The notes: generated by a model not told the origin, from the sequence alone. 64,000 bases of DNA from Lentisphaera marina (GCF_028745505.1 NZ_JAQZZL010000003.1:1-64000), one strand, 5' to 3'. Shown: positions 27,879 through 37,675, counted from the first letter of the stretch. Translations and numbers: made by a program.

Positions 27879-27979
27879 TAAACAGTCCCTTATTCTAATA
27901 AGCTATCAAGATACTCTCAAAGCAGTCTCTGTCTAACCAAGAGAGTAGCTTTCATTAGCCATTAAATACTTTTTAAAGC

Positions 27980-29182
27980 TTAGAGCAAGGCTTTGTAGGC
28001 TTCTACCGTTTTTTCAGCTATCGAAGTCCAACTAAATTCATCGACTGCACGCTGACGACCTGCTTGCGCCATGCGTTCACGCAAATCGGGATCTGCAATT
28101 AAACGGTTGACTTCTTCCGCCAAATCATCAGAAAAATTCTGTGGATTAACAGGTTCGTAAGGAGCCTCATCGAGTTGATGAACGGGAACTAAAAAACCCG
28201 TTTCATGATGCACAACCACTTCTTTAATGCCGCCAACTGCACTTGCAACAACTGCCGTCTCACAAGACATTGCTTCGAGATTTATAATGCCAAAGGGCTC
28301 ATATATAGATGGGCAGCAAAAGATGTCAGCATGTGAATAAAGTTTAATAATAGACTTTTTATCCAACATTTCTGAAATCCAGATCACACCTTCGCGATTT
28401 TCGCTTACACGATCAACCGCCTCTTTCATTTCTTGTTCAATCTCAGGTGTATCAGGTGCACCTGCCGCCAAAACAATCTGCGCTGAGGGGTCAATTTTTG
28501 GAATTGAATTCACAAGATGAATTATCCCTTTTTGACGAGTGATCCTACCCACGAACAAAACTATGGGACGATCTGGGTCAATCCCATAGGAGCGCATGAG
28601 ATCGGGGTCAAGTGTTTTCGAATATTCTTCCGTGTCAATACCATTATAGATAATCTGCACTTTTTCTTCATCAACATTAAAGTGCTTCATCACGTCATCT
28701 TTTGTATCTTTAGAAACTGCTATCACTAGATCTGCAGATTCGATCGCAGTCTTTTCTACCCATGAAGAGACATCATAACCACGACCAAGCTGCTCAGATT
28801 TCCATGGTCTTAAGGGCTCTAAACTATGAGTCGTCACAACCAACTTTGATCCGTATAACTTTTGACATAAAAGCCCTGCAAAATGCGTATACCAAGTGTG
28901 ACAATGAACAACATCTGCATCACTAGGCTCCATCGCAAATGATTGACAATGATTTAGGGTATTAAATAAGCCTTTGAATTTTGCTTCGCCATTTTCGGGG
29001 AAATTAAGCTTAGGCTCATGTCCTTTGACTGAAATATTCTCACCCTGCACGTCCTGATCACCAAAACACCTAACTTCTGTGGGAATCAATTTTGCTAATT
29101 CTCTACTTAAATACTCAATATGAACACCAGCACCACCATAAACGTTGGGGGGAAATTCATTTGTTAACAAAAGACTTTTCAT
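27980..29182 (-). CDS. Glycogen synthase, GT4 (GlgA/GlgM actinobacterial type)
   Basis: A retaining glycosyltransferase with GT-B fold. The N-terminal loop NEFPPNVYGGAGVHIEYL binds acceptor, VGRITRQKG opens the nucleotide-sugar domain, and EPFGIINLEAMSC is the EX7E motif. Sequence and 400-residue length match the group annotated as glycogen synthase in actinobacteria, some of which instead make maltose-1-phosphate (GlgM), so the exact donor and acceptor are open. It follows recX by 15 bp and is likely the last gene of a panB-panC-recX-glgA run. Confidence 0.88.
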   Translation of the reverse strand: MKSLLLTNEFPPNVYGGAGVHIEYLSRELAKLIPTEVRCFGDQDVQGENISVKGHEPKLNFPENGEAKFKGLFNTLNHCQSFAMEPSDADVVHCHTWYTHFAGLLCQKLYGSKLVVTTHSLEPLRPWKSEQLGRGYDVSSWVEKTAIESADLVIAVSKDTKDDVMKHFNVDEEKVQIIYNGIDTEEYSKTLDPDLMRSYGIDPDRPIVLFVGRITRQKGIIHLVNSIPKIDPSAQIVLAAGAPDTPEIEQEMKEAVDRVSENREGVIWISEMLDKKSIIKLYSHADIFCCPSIYEPFGIINLEAMSCETAVVASAVGGIKEVVVHHETGFLVPVHQLDEAPYEPVNPQNFSDDLAEEVNRLIADPDLRERMAQAGRQRAVDEFSWTSIAEKTVEAYKALL

Positions 29183-29197
29183 ACCTATCCTTTTTTC

Positions 29198-29827
29198 TTA
29201 TAATAATTGATCAATAACTTTCCTTATCTCACCGGAACCCCATCCGCGCCCAGCTAAATAACGGTATAATTTTTGACGTTTTTTAAATTCATCACTTTCT
29301 CGATGCAAAGATTTTAACTTCTTTTGCGCCAAACGCAACAGTTCATCAGGGGCCTCGTCTTGAGATAGTGTAAATTCTTGAACAATTTCACGTACTAAAT
29401 TAGCCTCCAAGCCACGCATGCGCATTTTCTGACTCACAACACGCGGGCCAAAACCTTTCTTCGTCAACTCTTTACAATAGAGCTCTGCAAAACGCCTATC
29501 ATCTAAATAACCATAGGATTCCATTTCTCCTAAAACCTTATCGATGAGTTGAAGACTAAAATCTTGTTTGTCTCTGAGCTTTTTTCTAAGCTCTCCCCTA
29601 CTATGTAGTCGTCTAAACAGTAAATCGGATGCTTTTTTGCGACATTGATTTAAGAGTTTTTCTCCGAAAAAGCTCTGGTAAAGCTCCTCGGAAATTTCGG
29701 CACCTAAGTCCAAACTCTGACTTCTATACTGGAAGGGATCTAAAACGAATTTCTCTTTTGTATCTAAGCTTATTTCTAGCCTACCATCTTCAAGAAATTT
29801 GCGTTTAATTAACCTCCTTTCAGCCAA
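29198..29827 (-). CDS. recX: Regulatory protein RecX
   Basis: RecX binds RecA filaments and limits recombinase activity. The three-helix repeats are visible: LHSRGELRKKLRDK, YLDDRRFAELYCKELTKKGFGPRVVSQKM and the C-terminal LYRYLAGRGWGSGEIRKVID. The length of 209 residues is typical of longer RecX proteins. The start overlaps the panC stop by 8 bp. recA is not in the window. Confidence 0.88.
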   Translation of the reverse strand: MAERRLIKRKFLEDGRLEISLDTKEKFVLDPFQYRSQSLDLGAEISEELYQSFFGEKLLNQCRKKASDLLFRRLHSRGELRKKLRDKQDFSLQLIDKVLGEMESYGYLDDRRFAELYCKELTKKGFGPRVVSQKMRMRGLEANLVREIVQEFTLSQDEAPDELLRLAQKKLKSLHRESDEFKKRQKLYRYLAGRGWGSGEIRKVIDQLL

Positions 29828-30674
29828 GGGTTAACCCCATATTATCAATAAGTCGTGCGGGACCGAATTTTGCAGCAACGAGAACTCGAATCTCTCCAGC
29901 ATTCATAAAACCATCTAACTCTTGGAGGCTCTCTGCATTTAAAAACTCAATATAATCTACTTGACCACCACTAGATTCAATCATCTCATGCATTTCACCC
30001 TTCAGAATCTCAGGTGTAATTGAAGGCTTGTTTTTAATTTCTTCCAAAGCGTAATTGAGAGATTTTGAAAGACTCAAAGCATTGCTTCGCTCTTCATTAC
30101 TTAAATAACGGTTCCTAGATGACATGGCCAAGCCATCCTCTTCCCGAATTAATGGTGCCCCAATAACTTCCACAGGAAAATTAAGATCCCTCACCATACG
30201 TCGAATAACTGCCAGCTGTTGAAAATCTTTCTCACCGAAAATCGCACAGTCCGGAAGCACTGCTAAAAATAATTTTGTGACAATTGTAGTCACTCCACGA
30301 AAATGACCCAGTCGCTTAGCACCACAAAGACCTAAACCCACTTGAGTTTCATCCACCCAAGTGGAACTACCTTGCGGATACATTTCCTGTGCAGATGGAG
30401 TAAAAACAGCATCAGCGCCTTCTAAATCACACAAATGCATATCTTCCTTTAAAGGACGTGGGTATGCATCTAAATCTTCTCCCTCACCAAACTGGGTCGG
30501 GTTAACAAATATAGTAACGATGATTTTTTGAGCGTACTTCTTTGCAAGTCGTATTAGGGACAGGTGCCCTTCGTGTAAAGCTCCCATCGTAGGAATTACA
30601 GCTACCTTATCACCACAAAAATGCCACTGCTTAGAAAGCTCCTGCATTTGAGCAATCGTCTTAACTTGCTGCAT
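29820..30674 (-). CDS. panC: Pantothenate synthetase
   Basis: It joins pantoate and beta-alanine with ATP in pantothenate synthesis. PTMGALHEGHLSLI carries the HxGH nucleotide motif, IFGEKDFQQL and AMSSRNRYL complete the site. The start is the ATG at 30674, which overlaps the panB stop as TAATG; an upstream TTG at 30683 lies inside panB. That gives 284 residues, the family norm. Confidence 0.96.
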   Translation of the reverse strand: MQQVKTIAQMQELSKQWHFCGDKVAVIPTMGALHEGHLSLIRLAKKYAQKIIVTIFVNPTQFGEGEDLDAYPRPLKEDMHLCDLEGADAVFTPSAQEMYPQGSSTWVDETQVGLGLCGAKRLGHFRGVTTIVTKLFLAVLPDCAIFGEKDFQQLAVIRRMVRDLNFPVEVIGAPLIREEDGLAMSSRNRYLSNEERSNALSLSKSLNYALEEIKNKPSITPEILKGEMHEMIESSGGQVDYIEFLNAESLQELDGFMNAGEIRVLVAAKFGPARLIDNMGLTLG

Positions 30675-31468
30675 TAATACCAATTCTCATCAGAAGGAAA
30701 AAAACTCGATTTTACATCTTGCTTGTATTGACCAAAAGCCCCTTCAATCTGCTCAGCTAAATTTAAATACTTTCTAGCATGCCTAGGAGTAAAACGTGGA
30801 TCCAAACCCAGGATATCATGCATTACTTGAACTTGGCCATCACAGATAGCACCTGAACCTATACCAATAATGGGGATATCTACAGCCGCAACAATACGCT
30901 CAGCCGCCTCTTTTTTGACACATTCCATCACTATCGCAAAAGCGCCAGCTTCTTGGAGGGATAAAGCATCTTTTAATAATTGTTCTTCATCCTCTTCCGT
31001 TCGCCCACGAACTTTGTAACCACCTTTCACTAAAACAGCCTGAGGCAACAGACCTATATGTCCCATAACAGGGATCCCACCTTGAACCATCAATTTAACG
31101 AGATCAGAAACCTCTTCGCCACCTTCAATTTTCACTGCGCTAACTAGACTCTCTTGCATAAAACGCGTCGCATTCTTCAAGGCCTCATGACTTGAACCAT
31201 GATAAGACATAAAAGGCATATCTGCCACAACCAAAGCTTCCTCTGAACCTCGCACAACAGCTGCACTGTGACGCAAACAATCTTCTAAACTGACTGGAAC
31301 TGTTGTCTCATGACCTAGAACCGTCATACCCAGTGAATCACCAACAAGTAACAAGTCCACCCCTGCACGATCAGCCAACAAGGCCGACGTTGAATCATAG
31401 GCGGTGACACAAGCAATTTTCTCAGCACTTTTATAGAGCTTCCAGATATCGCTGACTGTATTTCTCAT
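30674..31468 (-). CDS. panB: 3-methyl-2-oxobutanoate hydroxymethyltransferase
   Basis: It adds a hydroxymethyl group from methylene-THF to ketoisovalerate to give ketopantoate. VTAYDSTSALLADRAG, LLVGDSLGMTVLGH (metal-binding Asp) and VKIEGG are family signatures, and 264 residues is the usual length. It is the first gene of the panB-panC-recX group, with overlapping stop/start to panC. Confidence 0.96.
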   Translation of the reverse strand: MRNTVSDIWKLYKSAEKIACVTAYDSTSALLADRAGVDLLLVGDSLGMTVLGHETTVPVSLEDCLRHSAAVVRGSEEALVVADMPFMSYHGSSHEALKNATRFMQESLVSAVKIEGGEEVSDLVKLMVQGGIPVMGHIGLLPQAVLVKGGYKVRGRTEEDEEQLLKDALSLQEAGAFAIVMECVKKEAAERIVAAVDIPIIGIGSGAICDGQVQVMHDILGLDPRFTPRHARKYLNLAEQIEGAFGQYKQDVKSSFFPSDENWY

Positions 31469-31639
31469 CTTTAATCTTCCAAAAATTTTTACGGCTCATA
31501 GGCTAATTCTTATGTCCCATTTTTCAAGCTAATCTCACTAGCCTTTTCGCCTCAAAAACTAAATTGAAAAAAACGCCCACTCCATATTAGCTAAAGCTAT
31601 CACGGTGGCATCCACATTTAATCCACCCTCCAAAGTGAA

Positions 31640-33508
31640 CTAAAAGTAGTAATTCAAGCTCAGACCAAATTCGTTCCAATCTTGGTGAAAGGAATCCGTC
31701 CACTTAAAGAAACCTGTTAGGCTCAAGCTTTTGCTTACGCTCCAATTCAGACTACTCTTCAACTCAGTCATCTGATTACTCTGCCCCAAAACACCCCAGC
31801 TATGACGCCCAGATAACTGCGCCGAACTATGCTGATTGAAGTAATACATAGTCCCTAACTCTGGACCAATGGATAACATATAACTATCATTGAGAACTCC
31901 TGAGAAATGAAGCGATGGACGCAATAGACCATAGACAAGTATTGAATCTTTAAAAAGAGAACTTTGACCAAAACCAGTATCAATATAAGTCGCCACATGC
32001 AAGTCCTCATCATCTTCTCTCAAGCGAAGCGCCTCTGCCCCCACATCAACTACCCAAGACATCGGATTAAAATACTCATCCACAGGTGCTAGTGAATGAA
32101 TCGTCGCCAACTGAAACTTTCTCAACTCCAAGTCTTTATCATCATAAAAATAATAAAGCTCAGTATTCAGAACCTCAATGGCACTACCCTTTAAATAACC
32201 CGCCCAGGCATCTTCTAAAGCATGGTATGCAGGACGTAAACTCAAACCCACAAAGGCTTCGTCATCATAAGAACCCACACTTGTTTTTACACGCATGGAA
32301 TCATGACCTTCTGCAGGATCAAAAGGCACCGCATATTCATAAGGTTTATCATTTCGCCCCAACTTAGATCTTGTCCGTAAAGTACCTAAGTAAAGCTCTT
32401 GATACTCATCCTGATCCATTTCTCCATCGGCTAAATGAATGAGCATGAGTTCCACTGCCACATCGTAAATTCTGCGTTGCTCTTCCATCGTGTAAGTCGA
32501 CAAAAGTTCCACTTCTTCTGGCTGGGCTTCTCTTCTCGATAATTTTTTTGACAAATTTTTCTGTGAGGGTTTTAATGGCTGGGCGACAGATCGTATTTTG
32601 GTTGATTTAGAAGGTCTATACTGACCTTCTTTAAGTAAGCCATTGCCTTTCACTAATTTAATTGTATCCACTGGCAAAACCCAAAAATCATTTGCTTGTC
32701 TTGCCAAATTCAACCCTGGTCGTGCAGCATCAATGGCAAAAAGCAGATTGTAAGAACAATTCTCATCAAAGAAATAATAATCCGAATTAACCTCTTCCAT
32801 TTCAATGACATGCATCAAAACACGCTCAACTTCTTTTTGCGTAAATTTAAAATCGTATTCCCACACATCTCTCATATTGTGGTCAGAGTACTCGATAACT
32901 TTCTCGAAGTACCGCACTATATTAAATGTCCCTGGGTACATACCTAGAACACCCTTGATAGCAAACTGCACGCCATCTGTTTCTTCAGTCCTCGCTGAAT
33001 AATTCACCGAATATGCCATGAGTTTCTTATTGCGCTTACCCTCTATGTTAAGAAGTGTATGCCCAAAAAGGGACGAAGGATTATTCATGTATTGACTTGG
33101 AAAAATCAATTGAACTTTATTGGGTTCAATATTTTTAAGTATGCGCTCAAACTTAGGACTATGATCGGAAACAAAGACTTCTTTTGCCTCTGGAATCACT
33201 TCCAACAACCAATCTAAACGCGCGGGAAATAGATTCACTACATGCTCATTTTCACTAGGGTCACCCCTTGAAAAAGCCTCCAAACAAGCCTCTAATTCAG
33301 CCTCGGGATTATACTTACCTTGCGGAGATAGAAAAAACTTGTCATCATCAACAACACTTGCTTCCGAAAAAAAACCTTTATCATAGTGAAGTAAATTCAA
33401 CCAATGCCTCTCGGAGGCCACACCACGTTCTTTTGCTAATTCTTTTAAACCAGCTACATCCATTGCACCTACTGACAAAAGCAGTAGGAAGCATAATAAA
33501 TACTTCAT
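31640..33508 (-). CDS. DUF4105 protein with C-terminal beta-barrel-like region
   Basis: A signal peptide precedes a DUF4105 domain with its hallmarks PSSLFGHTLLNIEG (near 145-158) and FFDENCSYNLL (near 247-257). The last 220 residues alternate hydrophobic and polar like outer-membrane strands and end in aromatic NYYF. As I recall, a DUF4105 protein of Bacteroides (Lnb) was shown to N-acylate lipoproteins; the conserved His and Cys here fit such chemistry, but assignment of that activity is inference. It stands alone with 130 bp to the insertion sequence upstream. Confidence 0.75.
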   Translation of the reverse strand: MKYLLCFLLLLSVGAMDVAGLKELAKERGVASERHWLNLLHYDKGFFSEASVVDDDKFFLSPQGKYNPEAELEACLEAFSRGDPSENEHVVNLFPARLDWLLEVIPEAKEVFVSDHSPKFERILKNIEPNKVQLIFPSQYMNNPSSLFGHTLLNIEGKRNKKLMAYSVNYSARTEETDGVQFAIKGVLGMYPGTFNIVRYFEKVIEYSDHNMRDVWEYDFKFTQKEVERVLMHVIEMEEVNSDYYFFDENCSYNLLFAIDAARPGLNLARQANDFWVLPVDTIKLVKGNGLLKEGQYRPSKSTKIRSVAQPLKPSQKNLSKKLSRREAQPEEVELLSTYTMEEQRRIYDVAVELMLIHLADGEMDQDEYQELYLGTLRTRSKLGRNDKPYEYAVPFDPAEGHDSMRVKTSVGSYDDEAFVGLSLRPAYHALEDAWAGYLKGSAIEVLNTELYYFYDDKDLELRKFQLATIHSLAPVDEYFNPMSWVVDVGAEALRLREDDEDLHVATYIDTGFGQSSLFKDSILVYGLLRPSLHFSGVLNDSYMLSIGPELGTMYYFNQHSSAQLSGRHSWGVLGQSNQMTELKSSLNWSVSKSLSLTGFFKWTDSFHQDWNEFGLSLNYYF

Positions 33509-33587
33509 CGTTTCCCTTTATAATATTGACAGTATTAATATACTTGAAATGACGATCTTATACAGATAAAACGAGTGATTTAAGCAC

Positions 33588-33619
33588 AAAAAAAAGCCGC
33601 CGATTTTCATCGACGGCTT
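33588..33619 (-). terminator. Orphaned terminator of the DUF3015 gene
   Basis: On the minus strand AGCCGTCGAT / ATCGGCGGCT (one mismatch) is followed by T8. The only minus-strand gene it could serve is at 34980-35426, now separated from it by the insertion sequence. Confidence 0.75.
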
Positions 33620-33637
33620 AAAAACTATAGACTTACT

Positions 33638-34971
33638 GAGCCTTTTGCAAAAGTCATAAAACAAGCTGAATAAAAGTAGAAACATGTTATCTCAATAGTT
33701 ACCAAAACAAAAAGAGAAAAAACATGAATCTACCCGGCTTATGGGATACCATAGAAAAGTATTTATTTCCAGGCTTAGAAGAACTTTTAGGCGGAGAATT
33801 AACTAAGAAAGAGAAAGAGTTTGTTCGCATCTGCACAATAACTGAGCTTGATCAGTTCAGCCATGAATTTGAATGGTGTGGATTTGGGCGACCTCCGAAA
33901 GATCATTTTAATATAGTGAAAGCTTACATAGCCAAATCCGTTTATAACTTCGATACAACAAGATCTTTTATAGACTTTCTCAAATCAAGTACAAAGATAC
34001 GTCGTTTATGTGGTTGGGAATTTGCAAAACAGCTTCCTCATGAAAGTACTTTTTCTAGAGTATTTGCAGAAATCACCGCCTCTCAGCTCTGCCAAAGAAT
34101 CCATGAATTCTTAGTGGTAAAACATTGTGGAGACACCTTAGTACCGCACATTAGTAGAGATTCTTCAGCAATTGAAGCTAGAGAAAAAGTCATGTCTGAA
34201 CCAGGGGCTGAGCCTAAAGCCCCTAAGAAACGAGGGCGGCCTAAAAAAGGTGAGATCCGAATTAAAGAAAAAACCGTAGTGGAAAAGCAGGTCGACCGGT
34301 CACTTGAAGAAAACTTAAAAGAGCTCCCAACGCACTGTAATAAAGGGACAAAGAAAAACAGTAATGGTTATAAAGTTTCATGGAAAGGCTACAAGCTTCA
34401 CTTAGATTGTATTGATGGAGATATACCAGTCGCAGGCCTATTGAGTTCAGCGTCTTTACACGACAGCCAAGCGGCAATCCCTTTAGCACAGATTAGCGCA
34501 CAACGCATAACTAATTTATATGATTTAATGGATGCAGCCTATGATTCACCTTCTATCCATAAATTCAGCCATCTTTTAGGACATAAATCTATTATTGATC
34601 ACAATCCTAGAAAAACTGGGGAGAAAAAGATTTTTGACCCGCCTGAAAAAGAACGGTACAAACAGCGGTCATCTGTTGAAAGAGTCTTTTCGAACTTAAA
34701 AGACAACTATGGTGGTAGGATGATCAGAGTACGAGGACATGCAAAAGTCATGACTCATCTAATGTTTGGCATTATTGCAATAACAGCAAACCAACTCTTC
34801 AAGACTATTTAGCAACTAACATAAAACTATACGTCATGATCAACTTGCGTCCATTTTTGGCTTGTTTATACTCACATGTATCCAATTTCGAGATACATGT
34901 GAGCGAGATCTTAAGATTTATCCTGGATGAACTTTTTAATCACTCTAATTCAGGACTTTTGCAAAAGGATC
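33638..34971 (+). mobile_element. Insertion sequence with 5-bp target duplication
   Basis: Ends are inverted repeats GAGCCTTTTGCAAAAGTC (left) and GATCCTTTTGCAAAAGTC (right, read inward), 17 of 18 matching, containing the palindrome CTTTTGCAAAAG. The element is 1334 bp and is flanked by TTACT at 33633-33637 and 34972-34976. It carries one transposase gene. The intact ends, duplication and open reading frame suggest fairly recent insertion. Confidence 0.85.
33724..34812 (+). CDS. IS transposase (IS4/IS5/IS1182-type DDE)
   Basis: This 362-residue protein has an N-terminal DUF772-like region (LCGWEFAKQLPHESTFSRVF) and a DDE catalytic domain: first Asp in HISRDSSAIEAREK, second in LYDLMDAAYDS, Glu in RSSVERVFSNLKDNYGG. 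A basic linker (KKRGRPKKG), an AT-hook-like motif, splits the catalytic region. Exact family placement between IS5 and IS1182 groups is uncertain. The frame is intact. It has no passenger gene. Confidence 0.9.
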   Translation: MNLPGLWDTIEKYLFPGLEELLGGELTKKEKEFVRICTITELDQFSHEFEWCGFGRPPKDHFNIVKAYIAKSVYNFDTTRSFIDFLKSSTKIRRLCGWEFAKQLPHESTFSRVFAEITASQLCQRIHEFLVVKHCGDTLVPHISRDSSAIEAREKVMSEPGAEPKAPKKRGRPKKGEIRIKEKTVVEKQVDRSLEENLKELPTHCNKGTKKNSNGYKVSWKGYKLHLDCIDGDIPVAGLLSSASLHDSQAAIPLAQISAQRITNLYDLMDAAYDSPSIHKFSHLLGHKSIIDHNPRKTGEKKIFDPPEKERYKQRSSVERVFSNLKDNYGGRMIRVRGHAKVMTHLMFGIIAITANQLFKTI

Positions 34972-34979
34972 TTACTAAC

Positions 34980-35426
34980 TTAGCTTTTTGCAATATCCAT
35001 GATATTTGCTACAACTTCAGTGTGAGTCACTTCGTTAGTAGAATAGATATTAGCGAAGTTATCTTGAAGCTGAGTCTTGAAAGCTTCTTTGTCTTCAACA
35101 TTCAAGATTGTTGCAATAGTATCTACTGCTTCACCTTGGCCCATAGCGATATCCTTCGCTACGTTATCCATATTACCAGCGATGAAAATATTCATCTGCT
35201 CTTGCGCCCAGAACTCAGCAGGTTTTTCTGCATCTAAAGTACCAGAAGTAATACCGAATGTTTGGTTACAAAAAATATGGTTAGTTGTAACAGCGGCAGT
35301 CTGAGACATTAAACCGTCGTTATCTTTGAAGATCATTGTACCTACACCAATACCGACGTTATCCTGTGGAACTGCAAAAGCACTTACTGCACCAAAGAAT
35401 AAAACTGACGTTAATAATTTTTTCAT
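34980..35426 (-). CDS. DUF3015 secreted protein
   Basis: A signal peptide (MKKLLTSVLFFGAVSAFA) is followed by the DUF3015 pattern: GIGVGTMIFKDNDGLMSQ, TNHIFCNQTFGITSGTLD and a C-terminal helical part. DUF3015 proteins are exported and of unknown function, common in marine proteobacteria. The insertion sequence lies 8 bp past the stop, so the native terminator is now 1.36 kb away and readthrough antisense to the transposase is expected. Confidence 0.8.
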   Translation of the reverse strand: MKKLLTSVLFFGAVSAFAVPQDNVGIGVGTMIFKDNDGLMSQTAAVTTNHIFCNQTFGITSGTLDAEKPAEFWAQEQMNIFIAGNMDNVAKDIAMGQGEAVDTIATILNVEDKEAFKTQLQDNFANIYSTNEVTHTEVVANIMDIAKS

Positions 35427-35708
35427 TGTATTACCTCTTTTGTTTATGTTAGGGTTGCGATAATTTTACAAGGTCAATTAATACAACGCAAGATTTTCCT
35501 TGAGGAAGCTGGCTACATTAACTGATTTTTAATATTGCGGATCCCTACTTAAATTTGTCGTGATTTTTCTATATAAACTCCTTGCAGGAAATACTTTTTA
35601 CGATACCTTAGCCACTCTTTAATTGATCGCACCAGCTCTCTCTCATACCAAACGATGTGCAATCGAATCAAGATTTTAATATTATAGAATAAGCATAAGG
35701 GCAAATCC

Positions 35709-36296
35709 ATGTCTATCACACTCAAGGCCGCTAAACGTGAAATCGTTGGCAAAAAATCAAAGAAACTTCGTAGAGAAGCTATCGTCCCAGGCAACCTCCA
35801 AGGTCGCAAGATCGAAAACGTAAATATCCAAATTGAAGAAAAAGCTCTTCAAGTTGCTATCAAAGCTGCTGGCACTACTAACATCATCGAACTTGATGTT
35901 GACGGCACTAAGCACGAAGTACTTCTTCGCGAAGTTCTCCGTACCACTAACCAACAGCACTTCGTTCACGTTGAGTTCTACGCTCCTGACATGGACACAG
36001 CAGTAAAAACTTCTGTACCAGTAAAAGTAGTTGGCGACAACAAGCTTATCACTGCTGGTGGTATCCTCGTTACTCCTCAGTCAAACATCGAACTTGCAGC
36101 TTTACCAAAAGCGCTTCCTGAGTTCATCGAAATTGACATCTCAACTCTTGAGTCTTTCTCAGATGTTATCACTGTTGCTTCACTTCCAACTCTCGAAAAC
36201 GTTGAGTACCTCAGTGCGCCTGGTACTTCACTTGCATACATCGCAGAAACTCGTGCTACACGTTCTGCTGCAGCTGAAGAAAAAGCAGCCGAGTAA
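35709..36296 (+). CDS. rplY: 50S ribosomal protein L25 (CTC/TL5 form)
   Basis: It binds 5S rRNA in the large subunit. The N-terminal L25 domain (about 1-92) is followed by the TL5-type beta domain (about 95-180), the two-domain form usual outside enterobacteria. The tail is Ala/Glu-rich. Codon use is biased to C-ending codons as in the ATP synthase genes, consistent with high expression. A strong terminator follows. The common neighbour pth is not adjacent. Confidence 0.95.
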   Translation: MSITLKAAKREIVGKKSKKLRREAIVPGNLQGRKIENVNIQIEEKALQVAIKAAGTTNIIELDVDGTKHEVLLREVLRTTNQQHFVHVEFYAPDMDTAVKTSVPVKVVGDNKLITAGGILVTPQSNIELAALPKALPEFIEIDISTLESFSDVITVASLPTLENVEYLSAPGTSLAYIAETRATRSAAAEEKAAE

Positions 36297-36315
36297 GTCT
36301 AATTTAGTTTTTAAG

Positions 36316-36343
36316 AAGCCGACCTTTTGGGTCGGCTTTTTTT
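36316..36343 (+). terminator. Rho-independent terminator of rplY
   Basis: Stem AAGCCGACC / GGTCGGCTT followed by a T run. It directly abuts the ribosome binding site of the next gene. Confidence 0.85.
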
Positions 36344-36355
36344 ATGAGGTCAAAC

Positions 36356-37675
36356 ATGTCATTTCCAGATACCCTTCCCGCTCCCATCAAAACTTGGTTT
36401 GAAAAACAAAGTTTCAAAGAACTCCTTCCCATTCAAGGTCTCGTTCTGAGAAGATCTTTAGAAGAGAAGCAGCTAATTATTTCATCACCCACGGGGTCTG
36501 GAAAAACCCTTGCCTTCCTCATCCCCTTAGCAAAAAAGCTCGCAACATCACCGAAGTCTCGCATCCTCATCCTGTCGCCCTCACCTGAGCTCGCCATGCA
36601 AAACATCAAGGTCATCCGAGATATACTCCCAGAAACTAAAGCAACTGCCGTTATTGGTGGAGTTAATATTGATCGCCAAAAAGATCAACTCAAAAAACGC
36701 CCGCAAGTCATCTCGGCAACCCCTGGTCGCCTACGCGATTTCATCGTTAGAGGACTCATCAAGCCCAAAGATTTTGATCTACTCATCATCGATGAAATTG
36801 ATGCCCTGCTCCGCGAAGGCATCGAGAACCTAGTTGCAGACCTTCTCCAAAACATGCCCGTCGAAACACACGAGTGCATCGTTGCTTCAGCAACTATAAC
36901 CAACAAAACAGAAGAGTTACTCACCTACTGGCGTCCAGAATTTTTCTTGATTGAAAATCGCGAGATGCCCACAACTCAACACTCCTACATCTTCACCAAC
37001 CCCAATAGGCGAGACATTTGCCTAATGAAACTTATCCGCAAGGAAAAGATCAAACGGGCCATTGTCTTTGTCAATAGCTTCGAGCACACCCGCCACACAC
37101 TTAAATTCTTCGAAAAAGACAAACTCAAAGCCACTTTTCTCGAGGCCGGCATTAGTAAAACTGCACGAACTCAGAGACTGAAAGAATTCAAAGATGGCAA
37201 AACCAATTTCCTCATCACTACAGATCTACTAAGCAGAGGCTTTGACTGCACCGACACAGCCGTCATCCACTACCACTGCCCTATCACTATTGAAAGCTTT
37301 AAGCACCGCAGTGGACGCACAGGAAGAGGCTCACAAAATGGCGCTAACTACCTTATCATTACTGAGACCGAACTATTTTATATGGGTAAGTACGAAAGGA
37401 AGATGGACATCAAATTTGCCGAAATTGATCTGGCCAAAAACCACAAACCAAAAACACTCGACGATAAAGACACTCCTGATGCCCCCGAAAACACGAAGCC
37501 AAAAGCTCCGCAAGAAAAAACTCGCCCAGTGGTAAAAAACAAAAAGAGTAAAATCAAAGCTCAACTTGCCAAAGAAGCAAAAAAAGAAAAGTTGGAAGCG
37601 GCGAAGAAAAAGAAAAAGCGCACCAAACGCAAAGGCAAACCCGGCTCACATAAAAAGAAAGGGCCTCAGAGCTAA
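36356..37675 (+). CDS. DEAD-box RNA helicase, second copy, with basic tail
   Basis: A compact DEAD-box helicase. Motif I is SPTGSGKT, motif II reads DEID, motif III SATI and motif VI HRSGRTGRGS. After residue about 365 comes a roughly 75-residue tail of Lys, Ala and Pro (KKKKKRTKRKGKPGSHKKK), probably an RNA-binding extension. It is clearly distinct from deaD at 3461. The ATG at 36356 with GAGGTC seven bases upstream is chosen over an ATG at 36344 that lies next to the terminator T run. Confidence 0.92.
   Translation: MSFPDTLPAPIKTWFEKQSFKELLPIQGLVLRRSLEEKQLIISSPTGSGKTLAFLIPLAKKLATSPKSRILILSPSPELAMQNIKVIRDILPETKATAVIGGVNIDRQKDQLKKRPQVISATPGRLRDFIVRGLIKPKDFDLLIIDEIDALLREGIENLVADLLQNMPVETHECIVASATITNKTEELLTYWRPEFFLIENREMPTTQHSYIFTNPNRRDICLMKLIRKEKIKRAIVFVNSFEHTRHTLKFFEKDKLKATFLEAGISKTARTQRLKEFKDGKTNFLITTDLLSRGFDCTDTAVIHYHCPITIESFKHRSGRTGRGSQNGANYLIITETELFYMGKYERKMDIKFAEIDLAKNHKPKTLDDKDTPDAPENTKPKAPQEKTRPVVKNKKSKIKAQLAKEAKKEKLEAAKKKKKRTKRKGKPGSHKKKGPQS

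Noticed and set aside
33724..34812. IS carrying a passenger gene or being a RAYT linked to the repeats
   Set aside because: The only gene is a DDE transposase, not a Y1 (REP-associated) type, and its ends do not match the dispersed repeats.
34836..35237. 133-codon plus-strand frame
   Set aside because: It straddles the IS right end and runs antisense to the DUF3015 gene, which has a signal peptide and family match.
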